64,000 nucleotides of DNA from assembly GCA_004144185.1 (NCBI GenBank), contig SEFP01000001.1:806001-870000 (forward strand), written 5' to 3'. A model generated the notes under the pieces. It was not told where the DNA came from. It ran no database searches and saw only the letters and a program-made list of their open reading frames with translations. Position numbers and translations under genes: made by a program. This DNA is from Sphingobacteriales bacterium (GTDB taxonomy: Bacteria > Bacteroidota > Bacteroidia > Chitinophagales > Chitinophagaceae). Positions 9,698 through 19,265 of this stretch are shown here, one piece after another (position 1 is the first letter of the stretch; every line of letters starts with the position of its first letter).

Positions 9698-10435
9698 TTA
9701 GTGCAACACGCTCCGCAGTACGGGCAAGGAACGGATGTTTCCCAGATGCTGGGTATGCCGTTGCAGAAATGCCAGATACCAGTCCAGCACCCGCTGGCGG
9801 GCATCAGTGGGCGCCATCACGGTTACCGTATCAAACAAGGTGGGGGCGGTCAGAAAGATATTCATCAGTCGTACATCGTTGTCCGAGAGCGGCGTTCCCG
9901 CTACCGGTGGGTATTCCGTAAAACCGCCTTCGGTCAGGTCTAGGTACGGCGTCCGCTCACTGTAGTTTCCGGAAACGGCATACCCCATCAACGAACCGCA
10001 GTGAATCAGGAAATACAGCGGCAAATGCGCGCAGGAATCTCTTGGCAACCGATCGGCATCGCGCAAAAAAGCGGTCGCAAAATCGAACACTTCAGGCGCA
10101 GGCGCATCCGGGGGCAACAGCCGCAGCAAAATTTCAATGGCAAAAACGGCGACACTGTTTTTCACAATGTCTTCGCCGATGGTTTCGTACAGCAAGGCCG
10201 GTTCAAACTCACGAACCAAATGCATATTCTGGCCCGGCCGGTTGTACGCCACAAGCTGTAGCTGGGAACTCGGCTGCCACAATCCGGCTCTCGGACTGCG
10301 GTTTCGGGTACCTTTCCGGACGCCTTTCAGCATAAAGGTCTGTACCCCTTTATCGCGGGTCAGTGCCGTCGCGATCAGGCTGGTTTCACCGTACTTAATC
10401 GTGCGCAGCACCAGGCACTGTTGTGATTGAATCAT
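9698..10435 (-). CDS. recO: DNA repair protein RecO
   Basis: Recombination mediator that acts with RecF/RecR to load RecA on SSB-coated single strands. The N-terminal OB-fold pattern is visible: CLVLRTIKYGETSLIATALTRDKG, with the usual turn YGETS. The helical C-terminal half has no obvious zinc-cysteine cluster, as in many Bacteroidota RecO proteins. The 245 residues and ATG at 10435 fit the family. It lies 84 bp upstream of the PorZ-like gene on the same strand, an association I recall from other Bacteroidota. Confidence 0.88.
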   Translation of the reverse strand: MIQSQQCLVLRTIKYGETSLIATALTRDKGVQTFMLKGVRKGTRNRSPRAGLWQPSSQLQLVAYNRPGQNMHLVREFEPALLYETIGEDIVKNSVAVFAIEILLRLLPPDAPAPEVFDFATAFLRDADRLPRDSCAHLPLYFLIHCGSLMGYAVSGNYSERTPYLDLTEGGFTEYPPVAGTPLSDNDVRLMNIFLTAPTLFDTVTVMAPTDARQRVLDWYLAFLQRHTQHLGNIRSLPVLRSVLH

Positions 10436-10519
10436 CTATAGTATAAACAATCAAAGGCCTCTTCCGGTTGGTTTTCCGGATGATTTTAAGCCCTCTGTAA
10501 GCCTGTATTTAAAAGCCGG

Positions 10520-12802
10520 TTACTCGGCAAAAACGAACTTTCCTTTCGTAGTCGTCAGGCCGTCTTTGGTGGTTACAAACACCAGGTACACCCCGGTTTG
10601 CGGACGTTTACCAGTGTAATCCAGTCCGTTCCAGACCGCTTGTCCGCCGGTAGCCGTAGCCCGGTACACTAATTGTCCGGAAATATCGGTAACCCGTACA
10701 TCAGCATTGACAGGCAGGTTCCGGAAGGAAACCGGCCCGCGATAATCGCTGCGCACCGGATTGGGGAAGGTCAATACCGTTTCAGTAGTCTCACTGCCGG
10801 TCACGGCGGTTCCCCGATAGCTGACCAACCCATTGGCCGTGCCGATATACACATCACCCGTTACCGGATCTACGCTGATGCGCTGGATGGCATTGGACGG
10901 AAGCGGTGAATTATCCACTGTGAATCGTTCAATGATGCGCTGGGCATCCGGCGAAATCAGCCAGACCCCGTTGTTGGTACCGACCCATTTACGGTTGGCC
11001 CCATCGACCGCCAGCGCCTGTACCTGCTCATTATCGAACAGCAGGCCGGCAAACTGATCCAGCTTTACAATCGGCTGGGTCGCTTCACAGGTACCACCGA
11101 TCACGCTTCCGGGACAGTTCACAACTACCAGCCCGTTCTCGGTGCCGATCCAGATAGCGCCATCGAGATCTTTCACCATGCTGAGTACAGAGGCTGTTGG
11201 CAGGCCACCACCGCCTTTTCCGGCACCCAGGTGCGCATTTTTATCATCTGCCGGATTTTCCGGGGTGTTGTTATGGTTATACACGAATACACCGCCACCT
11301 CTGGGCTGGAACCACCACAGATTGCCATAATCATCCGTGAGCAGACCGGCAGCCGTTCGGGGAAGTCCGCCTACAAAGGACGATCCGTCGGCCGACAAAT
11401 GCACCCACTGTCCGCTTTTAGTCCGGATTGCCAGTTCATTGTTGAGCGCTTTGTACTGACCAATGATTACGTTTCCGGAAAGATCTTTAGTAGCACTCAT
11501 CACGCCGATTAAGGTTCTGGAAGGATCATCCAGATACGGCTCCAGGGCAGTGGCCGTCAGGTTTTCAAGGGTTCCGTCGGTTTTTGACAAATACAGTCCA
11601 TCCTGCATCGAGCCGTAATACGTTCCTTCCGGTGCAACTACAGACGCAATCAGATCCCGGAAATTGGCACCAAAAGGTCTTTGAACGGTCCACGCATCCG
11701 TAGAGGCATCATACGTTGACACATCGCCCGGAATGCCTTTGGGAACAAAGTTCTGGTTGTACCCGCCATGCAGTGCTTCTACCGTCCGGTCGTTGGCGCT
11801 GATGAAAAAGGTTTCGGCCCGGCCCGGCCCGGAAATAGCAATTGTAGTCGGGTCGAAACCGGTAGTTCGTTTCTGAAATCCATTGTATAGATCAGCGGTA
11901 TAGAACGCTCCGTCAGAGACCTGCAAAGCAGCCAGCGGATACGCCCCTCGAAACGAGTCGGTGACCGCGCCGGCACTGTTGATCAGATGTATGCGACCGT
12001 AAATAAATCCGTTCGAGGTAAGTACCTGCGACACCGCAACGCCATCCAGCGACGGGTCCAGATGAGAGATGTTGGCCGACTGGAAAACGGTCAGTGGAAC
12101 ACTGCCTTCCTGATATTTTAAAACCCGTTTTCCGGTATGCAGCCAGAGGTCCTGCCGGGCAACGGCCATACCCAGAATCGTATCCGGAAGCTGCTGCTGC
12201 CAGATAGAAAAATCCTGCCGGTTGGCGCCTGAAAGCGGTGCGCGGTACAGGCCGGCCGGCGTGGCTGCATACACAAAGTTCCCCAGCACCCGGATCGCAT
12301 TAATCGGCAACACGCTGCCCTGCTTGTTAAACACGTAATTCTCCCGGATTTCCTGCTTATCGAGATCGATCACCACGCCACCGCTGGCCAGACTCAGGTA
12401 CGCCAGTCCATTGGCACAATACACATCGACAATCGCCTTGGAACCGCTGGCAGAGCGCAGCCGTATGGAAGGAATATTGAAAAACGATCCTCTCCGGTAC
12501 AGATCTATATTGCCGTTCTGATAGGTGATCACGGTTGTGCCGGTAAGGGTGTCGTACCCGATCTTGTCGGTACCCGCATCAGACATACCATCAACCTTGG
12601 AATGACGAATCACCTCGCCATTGGCAGGGCGATACGAGAAAAAGCCCTGAACCGATGTGGCATAGATCACGTCTCCATCAGAGGCCAGCGCGGTCAATAC
12701 ATTATAAGGATAATGCGATTGCCACTGACCGATGGCTCCTTTTTGAGCAAACAATCCGGAAGGCACACATAAGGCCGCAACTAACCAGGGTAAAAAGCGC
12801 AT
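10520..12802 (-). CDS. porZ: PorZ-like T9SS protein with two-component-regulator-type propeller and CTD
   Basis: A signal peptide (MRFLPWLVAALC...LFAQ) is followed by two beta-propeller halves of short repeats (IGQWQSHYPYNVLTALA, IYATSVQGFFSY, the Reg_prop-like IGTENGLVV and VGTNNGVWLI). A C-terminal sorting domain begins at LTFPNPVRSDY and ends with GKFVFAE. In the T9SS, PorZ is a surface component of the attachment complex that, with PorU, transfers cargo to anionic LPS. Protein length (~760) and the recO neighbour both support PorZ over a generic propeller protein. The ATG at 12802 is chosen because the longer frame would begin with GTG three codons earlier. Confidence 0.82.
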   Translation of the reverse strand: MRFLPWLVAALCVPSGLFAQKGAIGQWQSHYPYNVLTALASDGDVIYATSVQGFFSYRPANGEVIRHSKVDGMSDAGTDKIGYDTLTGTTVITYQNGNIDLYRRGSFFNIPSIRLRSASGSKAIVDVYCANGLAYLSLASGGVVIDLDKQEIRENYVFNKQGSVLPINAIRVLGNFVYAATPAGLYRAPLSGANRQDFSIWQQQLPDTILGMAVARQDLWLHTGKRVLKYQEGSVPLTVFQSANISHLDPSLDGVAVSQVLTSNGFIYGRIHLINSAGAVTDSFRGAYPLAALQVSDGAFYTADLYNGFQKRTTGFDPTTIAISGPGRAETFFISANDRTVEALHGGYNQNFVPKGIPGDVSTYDASTDAWTVQRPFGANFRDLIASVVAPEGTYYGSMQDGLYLSKTDGTLENLTATALEPYLDDPSRTLIGVMSATKDLSGNVIIGQYKALNNELAIRTKSGQWVHLSADGSSFVGGLPRTAAGLLTDDYGNLWWFQPRGGGVFVYNHNNTPENPADDKNAHLGAGKGGGGLPTASVLSMVKDLDGAIWIGTENGLVVVNCPGSVIGGTCEATQPIVKLDQFAGLLFDNEQVQALAVDGANRKWVGTNNGVWLISPDAQRIIERFTVDNSPLPSNAIQRISVDPVTGDVYIGTANGLVSYRGTAVTGSETTETVLTFPNPVRSDYRGPVSFRNLPVNADVRVTDISGQLVYRATATGGQAVWNGLDYTGKRPQTGVYLVFVTTKDGLTTTKGKFVFAE

Positions 12803-12920
12803 GGGGTTCACAATACGAAGCTACCGTATAAAACGAACGGGTTAGGGCTTCTATTGCCTGCCTCCAGGGCTGCTACCGGAAAACAGGTCTTTTGCCGGCT
12901 TTGGGAAAGAACATGGTCGG

Positions 12921-15335
12921 ATGCGATTTAAAGCTCAAATTTGCGTTCCGGAATGTTCCAAGAGCCGTTCCGCCTTTCTTCTGAAACATTTTTCTGCTGG
13001 GTTGCCGCATCGCTTTCTCGGACTGTTGCTTTTAAGCCTGTTCCTGACCCAGGTAGGTCTGGCACAAAGCTTCACCGTTTCCGGAACCGTCCGGGATGCT
13101 GCTACGGGCGAGACCCTGTTGGGGGCCAATATTGAAATTCTGGAGCGGAAAGGTTCCGGAACCGTGAGCAACGAATACGGATTTTATTCGCTAACCGTTC
13201 CCGCCGGCACCTATCAGTTGCAGGCGTCCTATAGTGGATATGCGGCCGATGTCCGTTCCATCAGTGGCACTACGCTTCCGGTGCGAGTCGATTTATCCCT
13301 GAGCGAACGTAAGAACGAGCTGAGCGAAGTAGTGGTACGGGGCGAAGCCGGCAATATCAATATCACCAGTACCCAAACGGGCGTAACCAAACTGGATATT
13401 GCTGCCATTAAAGATGTCCCGGTTCTGTTTGGAGAGCGCGATGTGATCAAGGTCTTGCAATTGCTTCCGGGCGTTAAAAGTGCCGGAGAAGGCAGCAGCG
13501 GCTTTTTTGTGCGGGGAGGCGGTCCGGATCAGAACCTCATTCTGCTCGACGAAGCGCCCGTATACAACCCATCGCATTTGCTGGGTTTTTTCTCCACGTT
13601 CACGTCTGAGGCCATTAAAAATGTAACGCTCTACAAGGGCAATCCACCGGCCCAGTACGGTGGCCGGCTGTCTTCCGTCCTGGATGTGACCATGCGCGAC
13701 GGCGATAATAAGCGCTTTGGGATGGAAGGCGGGATCGGGCTGATTTCATCGAGGCTGGCGGTACAAGGCCCCATCCGGAAAGACACCGGATCCTTTCTCA
13801 TCACGGCCCGCCGCACCTACGCAGATGTGTTTCTGAGGCTTTCCGGCGATACGTCTTTGAAAGGCACCCAGCTGTATTTCTACGATTTTAACGCCAAGGC
13901 CAATTACCGGCTGGGCGCCAACGACCGGGTCTTTTTATCCGGCTATTTCGGCCGCGATGTGCTGGGCTTCGGCAATGGCACCTTCGGCATCGACTGGGGC
14001 AATGCAACCGGCACGCTCCGCTGGAATCACGTGTTCAATCCGAAGCTGTTCTCCAATACGTCGTTTATCTACTCCAACTTTAATTACGGCTTCCGGATCA
14101 ACAGTGGGGCCAATGATTTCCGGATCATCAGCCGGCTGGAAGATTTTAATATCAAGCAGGAGTTCCAGTATTTCCCCAATGCCCGCAACAGCTGGCGGTT
14201 TGGTCTCAATGCCATTCGCCACAGCATGTTGCCCAATGAAGTCCAGGCCGGCTCGTCTACCGGAATCAACAGCGTCACCTTTGAGCGGCGCAACGCCTGG
14301 GAAACGGCTGCATGGGTACAAAATGACTGGAAGCCCGCCGAATGGCTCAACATCTCGTATGGATTGCGGGGCGGTGTTTTTCTGGCCATGGGCGGTTCGG
14401 ACTACTATCAGTTTAATGCCGACGGCACCATTCAGGACACCTTACAGACGCGAAGCGGCACCGTCGTAGCCACCTACCCGACGCTGGAGCCACGGCTGTC
14501 AGCCTCGTTTATTCTGAGTGCCGACAAATCCATTAAAGCATCCTATTCACGAAACGTACAGCACATCCGGCAGCTTACGACGTCCGCTTCAACAACCCCG
14601 ACAGACCGGTATCTGATGAGTTCCAACGTAGTGGTTCCGGCTTTGGCCCATCAGGTGGCGCTGGGCTATTATCAAAACTTCGCGGCCAATACCTATGAAT
14701 TTTCGGCGGAGAGCTATTACAAAAGCATCCGGAACGAAGTCGACTTCCGGGATGGTGCCCAGCTCAACGGACAGCAGGATGTAGAAGGAAAGTTGCTGTA
14801 TGGTATTGGCCGGGCGTATGGACTGGAACTGCTGATCCGCCGGAAAACCGGTCGGCTCACCGGCTGGGTGGGCTACACCATCAGCCGTTCGGAGCGGCAG
14901 ATTGCCGGCATCAACGGCGGCGACTGGTATGCGACGCGTCAGGATCGACTGCATGATTTATCGGTGGTGGCGCTGTATCAGTTGAATTCCCGCTGGAACC
15001 TATCGGCCAATTTTGTGTACTGGACCGGCAATGCGGTCACCTTTCCATCCGGAAAATACGTTCAGGATGGGCAGGTGCTTTTTTATTACAATGGCCGCAA
15101 TCAGGATCGGCTGCCGGCGTATCACCGGCTGGATCTTGGGGCCACCTGGCAGGGAAAACTCCGCAAACGCTGGCAAAGCGAATGGGCCTTTTCGCTGTAC
15201 AACGCATACGGACGGGAAAACCCGTTTTCAATTTCATTTGAAGAAGCTCCAAATGATCCATCGCGCACGCAGGCCGTGCAAACGTCCTTGTTCCGCTGGG
15301 TTCCGTCTGTATCCTACAACTTCAAATTCCGCTGA
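12921..15335 (+). CDS. TonB-dependent outer-membrane receptor with N-terminal CarboxypepD_reg-like domain
   Basis: Outer-membrane active transporter powered by TonB. A hydrophobic signal segment (about residues 30-49, ending VGLAQS) is followed by a carboxypeptidase-regulatory-like Ig domain (TVSGTVRDAATGETLLGANI), a plug domain with FFVRGGGPDQNLILLDEAPVY, and a long beta-barrel ending in NFKFR. At 804 residues it lacks a SusD partner nearby, so it is not a typical SusC/SusD pair. The substrate cannot be told. The first ~28 residues before the signal are unusually long, and a downstream start is possible. It stands just upstream of a signalling pair that may or may not regulate it. Confidence 0.9.
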   Translation: MRFKAQICVPECSKSRSAFLLKHFSAGLPHRFLGLLLLSLFLTQVGLAQSFTVSGTVRDAATGETLLGANIEILERKGSGTVSNEYGFYSLTVPAGTYQLQASYSGYAADVRSISGTTLPVRVDLSLSERKNELSEVVVRGEAGNINITSTQTGVTKLDIAAIKDVPVLFGERDVIKVLQLLPGVKSAGEGSSGFFVRGGGPDQNLILLDEAPVYNPSHLLGFFSTFTSEAIKNVTLYKGNPPAQYGGRLSSVLDVTMRDGDNKRFGMEGGIGLISSRLAVQGPIRKDTGSFLITARRTYADVFLRLSGDTSLKGTQLYFYDFNAKANYRLGANDRVFLSGYFGRDVLGFGNGTFGIDWGNATGTLRWNHVFNPKLFSNTSFIYSNFNYGFRINSGANDFRIISRLEDFNIKQEFQYFPNARNSWRFGLNAIRHSMLPNEVQAGSSTGINSVTFERRNAWETAAWVQNDWKPAEWLNISYGLRGGVFLAMGGSDYYQFNADGTIQDTLQTRSGTVVATYPTLEPRLSASFILSADKSIKASYSRNVQHIRQLTTSASTTPTDRYLMSSNVVVPALAHQVALGYYQNFAANTYEFSAESYYKSIRNEVDFRDGAQLNGQQDVEGKLLYGIGRAYGLELLIRRKTGRLTGWVGYTISRSERQIAGINGGDWYATRQDRLHDLSVVALYQLNSRWNLSANFVYWTGNAVTFPSGKYVQDGQVLFYYNGRNQDRLPAYHRLDLGATWQGKLRKRWQSEWAFSLYNAYGRENPFSISFEEAPNDPSRTQAVQTSLFRWVPSVSYNFKFR

Positions 15336-15607
15336 CGTCCGGGACGTTCCGGAACTACGCTTTCAGCCGGGAGCGGTTACGAAGGATTGTATAGCCCCGA
15401 CGAAGGTTATGTATCTGTAGCAGGTGGGTGAAGCCTCATTCCGGCTACAGACATAGACTGTTCTTCACGCATACCATATGCCAAAAAGCAATACATACAT
15501 ATAAAATCCGAAGCCGCGGCAAAAATGAGTGCGAAAATGAGTGCGAAACTTTCGGTACGGGTAATCACAGGCTTTTTTTGTTCGTTCTCCGTTCCATCTT
15601 TGTTTTT

Positions 15608-17299
15608 GTGGGACTTTTATTAAAGTGGGTGCTTCGGAAACTTGGTATCTTTTTGGGTGTAAAATGGTTACTCGGCCTTTGGATAAGTTGCCTGTTGGCG
15701 CAGCCTGCCTGTGCCCGTCCGGTGGATACCACTCGTTTCAATGACCTGCTTGATAAAGGCGACTCGATTTACAGCCAGAAGCAGAGCTACAGTACATTCG
15801 AACAAAGCCTGGTGTACTTCGACAGTGCGCAGCTGATTGCAGATCAAAGTGGTGAGGCGGCGTTGTTGGCACGAGCCATATTTGCCCGGGGCCGCGTCTA
15901 CGACGCCTGGAATAAGAATCCTCAAAAAACCATTGATCTTTTTTCGAAAGCCGCCGAGTTATTACGGCAAACAGGCGATCCCAAGTATTACTATGTGAAG
16001 CATCTGGTAGCGCATGCCTATGACAAAATAAGGGATAGTACCCATGCCGTAACCACGTTACGGGAATTGATCATAGAGCTTAACCTCCTGCCCCCGGCTA
16101 CTTTAAACCAGTTCCATTTTATTCCGGAAATGGCCTTGATTGCCACGGAAGTTCACGATTATGCGCTGGCCGATACCATCCTGAAAACGCTCACCCACCG
16201 CAGCCGGATCTGGAATGACCCTAATACTTACAACTATCTCGACCACTATTATCTCACACAGGCGCGACTGGATGTGTACTGGCGACACAAAAAGGCCTCT
16301 GTTTATGTCGATTCGTTAGCACAGGCCTATACCCATTTAAGCGCCTTATTCGACAAGCTCTACTATTCCCAACAACTCAGCCAGCTTTACGAGGCTTCAG
16401 GGGATTACAAAAAAGCGTATCAGTTTGCCTCCGGTCAGGATGAACTGCAATCGGACCTGTATTCCGGAAGCGACTATGAAAAGCTTCAACGCGCTTTGTC
16501 TGCTTCCGAGCTGGCTGCTCAGCGACGCAAGGCGGAGTACCAGATTGTCATGGACCGTGCCCGGAACATCGCGCTGTGGGGCTCAAGCATCCTGTTGCTG
16601 GTTATTACGATTTTGAGCCTTCACCTCTACCGACGCAACCAGAAGTACAAAGTTCAGTCCGTTCGGCTTCAGGAAGCCAATCACGAGCTGGATAATCAGA
16701 TCGGGCAGGTAGAGCTTCTCAATAAAGAAATTCAGCATCGGGTCAAAAACAACCTCTATACTATTTACAGCCTGCTGCATATGCAACAGGACAGTACGGA
16801 TGACGAAGAGGTCATCGCACATCTGGAAGCGGCCCGCATGCGTGTCGAGAGCGTAGCAGCGTTGCACGATCATTTACAGGCCGGTCGCGATACGGTTGAC
16901 TTCAGCGCATACCTGAAAATATTGGTCAACAAGGCAGTCGATTGCCTGGCCGACCGGCGCAAGGCCATTACGCATATCGTGGCCGAACCCGTGGCGCTTC
17001 CATTCAATACCTGTTTTGCCCTTTCCCTGATTCTGAATGAATGGGTGACCAACTCTGTCAAATATGCCCAGACCCGGAATAATACCGTGAACATGGACAT
17101 TGAGATTCTGAATCAGCGAAACGGAGTCTGCGTTTCGTATCGGGACGATGGCCTGCTGTACCCCGATCACCAACCCAGCAAAGGCCTGGGCACCGAGATT
17201 GTACGCCTGCTGTCTTCTCAAATCAAAGCCGTTTTAACCCGCTCGCCGGAAAATCCGTATCACTACCAACTATACATCCCCAATGGACAATCGCATTAA
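15608..17299 (+). CDS. Sensor histidine kinase, HisKA_2 type, with periplasmic TPR-like region
   Basis: Membrane sensor kinase. A signal-like segment (GVKWLLGLWISCLLAQPACA) is followed by about 300 residues of TPR-like helical repeats, presumably periplasmic. Then come a transmembrane helix (ALWGSSILLLVITILSL), a HisKA_2 phosphoacceptor region (EIQHRVKNNLYTIYSLL, His acceptor) and a HATPase domain (N-box NEWVTNSVKYA, later GLGTEIVRLL). No ATG is available near the signal. GTG at 15608 or TTG at 15653 are the best starts, and the TTG would put the signal peptide exactly at the N-terminus. Its stop overlaps the following response regulator by 17 bp, so the two are co-translated. Confidence 0.85.
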   Translation: MGLLLKWVLRKLGIFLGVKWLLGLWISCLLAQPACARPVDTTRFNDLLDKGDSIYSQKQSYSTFEQSLVYFDSAQLIADQSGEAALLARAIFARGRVYDAWNKNPQKTIDLFSKAAELLRQTGDPKYYYVKHLVAHAYDKIRDSTHAVTTLRELIIELNLLPPATLNQFHFIPEMALIATEVHDYALADTILKTLTHRSRIWNDPNTYNYLDHYYLTQARLDVYWRHKKASVYVDSLAQAYTHLSALFDKLYYSQQLSQLYEASGDYKKAYQFASGQDELQSDLYSGSDYEKLQRALSASELAAQRRKAEYQIVMDRARNIALWGSSILLLVITILSLHLYRRNQKYKVQSVRLQEANHELDNQIGQVELLNKEIQHRVKNNLYTIYSLLHMQQDSTDDEEVIAHLEAARMRVESVAALHDHLQAGRDTVDFSAYLKILVNKAVDCLADRRKAITHIVAEPVALPFNTCFALSLILNEWVTNSVKYAQTRNNTVNMDIEILNQRNGVCVSYRDDGLLYPDHQPSKGLGTEIVRLLSSQIKAVLTRSPENPYHYQLYIPNGQSH

Positions 17300-18044
17300 G
17301 ATTTGCATCGTAGAAGATGAAGCCCTGATCGCAGACGAGATCCGACGGACGCTCGAAGGATTGGGGTATGAAGTCAGTGGCATCTACTATGATTTTGAGA
17401 CGGCTGCTGCGGCCATTCCAAATTCAGATGCCGACCTTTTCATGCTCGACATCAATCTGGGTGGACGTCCGGAAGAAAACGGCATTCAGCTGGCCGGCCT
17501 GCTTAAAAGCGGCACTCCCAAGCCTTTTATTTTCCTCACAGCCTACAGCGATCCGGAAACCGTTACGCGGGCTACAGCGCTGCACCCGGCCAATTATCTT
17601 ATTAAACCCATCAATCCGGCCGCGTTGTTTGCAGCGCTTCAACTGGCGATCGCCCAGTCGCAGGAGCCGGATGCGGACATGGCGCAGCCGATTTCTGCTT
17701 ACAACAGACCCAACTTTTTCTTCGTCAAAATCGGTCCGCGTAAAGCCAAGTTGTACTGGCGGGATGCCTATTGCATGGAATCCAGCAAAAATTATGTGCG
17801 CGTTTACATGAAAGGCCACACCAGCAACTATCCGGTTCGGGGTACCCTTTCGTTTGTGCTCGACCAGCTGGTACCCAAGGCGATCCGGGATCAGTTTTTC
17901 CGGTTGGGAAGAAGCATCTGTCTGAACCGGACGCACGTAACGGATTTCAACGAAGAGCGAATCGTATGCGGCGACCGGGTTTTCGAAAATGCAGGCCGGA
18001 TCGAACCCGGGCAGTATCCTTCAGTCGACTCGCAGCCGGCCTAG
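17283..18044 (+). CDS. LytTR-family response regulator
   Basis: Cognate regulator of the overlapping kinase. The receiver domain starts KICIVEDEALIADEI, with the phosphorylated Asp in FMLDINLGG, Thr/Ala in FLTAYSD and the conserved Lys in LIKPINP. A LytTR DNA-binding domain follows from about residue 140 (YCMESSKNYVRVYM, then FFRLGRSICLNRTHV). LytTR regulators bind direct-repeat promoter sites, and no target is identifiable here. Confidence 0.92.
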   Translation: MDNRIKICIVEDEALIADEIRRTLEGLGYEVSGIYYDFETAAAAIPNSDADLFMLDINLGGRPEENGIQLAGLLKSGTPKPFIFLTAYSDPETVTRATALHPANYLIKPINPAALFAALQLAIAQSQEPDADMAQPISAYNRPNFFFVKIGPRKAKLYWRDAYCMESSKNYVRVYMKGHTSNYPVRGTLSFVLDQLVPKAIRDQFFRLGRSICLNRTHVTDFNEERIVCGDRVFENAGRIEPGQYPSVDSQPA

Positions 18045-18108
18045 TCTATTCGTTATTCGGTGCGTTCCGGAAACAGCTACTTCCTGCTGACGACAGTCCG
18101 GAAGATTC

Positions 18109-18495
18109 TTAATTGTTAGGGGCACCGCTGGCAACCCACCGCGCATACTTGGCAATCGTGCAATCATCCAGTTTCGGGCCGTTCAACGGCATCAGGATAT
18201 ACCCTTGTCCACGAAGTGTTCCCAGCAGTGAGCCGTCATCTGCAATGGCTTTCAGGCCAGCATAATTGCTCAATACAATACCGGTGCTGTTGCTGCTGCC
18301 ATCGGCATGACAACCACTCAGCGCACAATGCTGATCCGTCAGCGGTTTGATAGTTGCCGCATAGGTTACATTAACCGTATCGCAACTGGTAATCGGATTC
18401 AATCCTTCTTTGCTTTCATTGCTACAGCCGGTAAACACGACTGCGCCGGTCAGCAAAATGCCGGCAATCCATTGCATGGTAAATTTTGGGGTCAT
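18109..18495 (-). CDS. Small lipoprotein with a CxxxxCH heme-type motif
   Basis: A lipoprotein signal with cysteine in FTGCSN is followed by a ~100-residue domain carrying CALSGCH, a Cys-x4-Cys-His motif of the kind seen in some cytochrome c-like domains in place of CxxCH. A further Cys (LDDCTIAKYARWV) and a Met (ILMPLNGP) resemble the axial-ligand part of small periplasmic cytochromes in Bacteroidota, but heme attachment is inferred only. At 128 residues it is a single-domain protein. It lies between the two LytTR signalling pairs and is read toward the first one. Confidence 0.7.
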   Translation of the reverse strand: MTPKFTMQWIAGILLTGAVVFTGCSNESKEGLNPITSCDTVNVTYAATIKPLTDQHCALSGCHADGSSNSTGIVLSNYAGLKAIADDGSLLGTLRGQGYILMPLNGPKLDDCTIAKYARWVASGAPNN

Positions 18496-18557
18496 TGGGT
18501 CCGGATTAAGGGCCTGGAACAGCGATTTAAAAGCTGCCGTACTGGTCTAAGATACGG

Positions 18558-19265
18558 TTACTTCGGCCAGTGGGGTTGAAATGTTTTCCGGAACCGATCC
18601 CCGATTGGTAGTACCAGATCCCGGATGCGAACCGTGCGCCGGTCATAGCCCCGCACCTGTGTTTTGTTGATCAGATAGCTTTTGTGAATCCGGATAAATT
18701 CCGGATGCGGTTGCAGTTTTTCTTCCAATGCCTTCATCGTCATATTAACCAGCAGATTCCGCGATGCACACATGATCTGGATGTAATCACGCCTGGCTTC
18801 GACATACAGAATTTCGTCCGGAGCCAGATTTATAAATCCGGTAGTCGTTTTAAAATACAGGCGCGTGGCCGGCTGCGGTTCCGGAAGGATGGATTCCGGA
18901 TCGCCACTTTCCTGTCGAATGAATTTGTCGATGGCTTTTTCAAATCGGCTTAGCGAAACAGGTTTCAGCAGGTAATCCACTGCTTCCAGCTCGTAGCTTT
19001 CAACAGCGTATTCTTTATTGGCTGTTACAAAAATAATTTTAGGCAGGTCCGGTGTCTTGCGCAGTGCCTGAAGGCTGTTTTCGTTCTTCAAATGAATATC
19101 CAGCAACAGCAAATCGACCCGTTGTTGTTCCAGGGCCTGAAGCAGGTCGGCTATAGTAGCCACCGATGCCCCCAACTGCAAGGAGGGCGTTTGCCGGATG
19201 TAGCTTTCCAGAATTGTCCGTGCGATGGGTTCATCGTCTACGATAATCACCGTGTACCTTTTCAT
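18558..19265 (-). CDS. LytTR-family response regulator (second system)
   Basis: The receiver domain (TVIIVDDEPIARTIL, phospho-Asp in LLLLDIHLKN, FVTANKEYAVESYELEAVDYLLKPVS) is joined to a LytTR DNA-binding domain (LYVEARRDYIQIM, FIRIHKSYLINKTQV). The family works with LytS/AlgZ-like kinases. Its ATG overlaps the stop of the upstream kinase gene by four bases (ATGA), showing translational coupling. Confidence 0.93.
   Translation of the reverse strand: MKRYTVIIVDDEPIARTILESYIRQTPSLQLGASVATIADLLQALEQQRVDLLLLDIHLKNENSLQALRKTPDLPKIIFVTANKEYAVESYELEAVDYLLKPVSLSRFEKAIDKFIRQESGDPESILPEPQPATRLYFKTTTGFINLAPDEILYVEARRDYIQIMCASRNLLVNMTMKALEEKLQPHPEFIRIHKSYLINKTQVRGYDRRTVRIRDLVLPIGDRFRKTFQPHWPK

Noticed and set aside
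13957-14469. Plus-strand 170-residue ORF inside the TonB receptor
   Set aside because: Out-of-frame shadow within a well-supported receptor gene.
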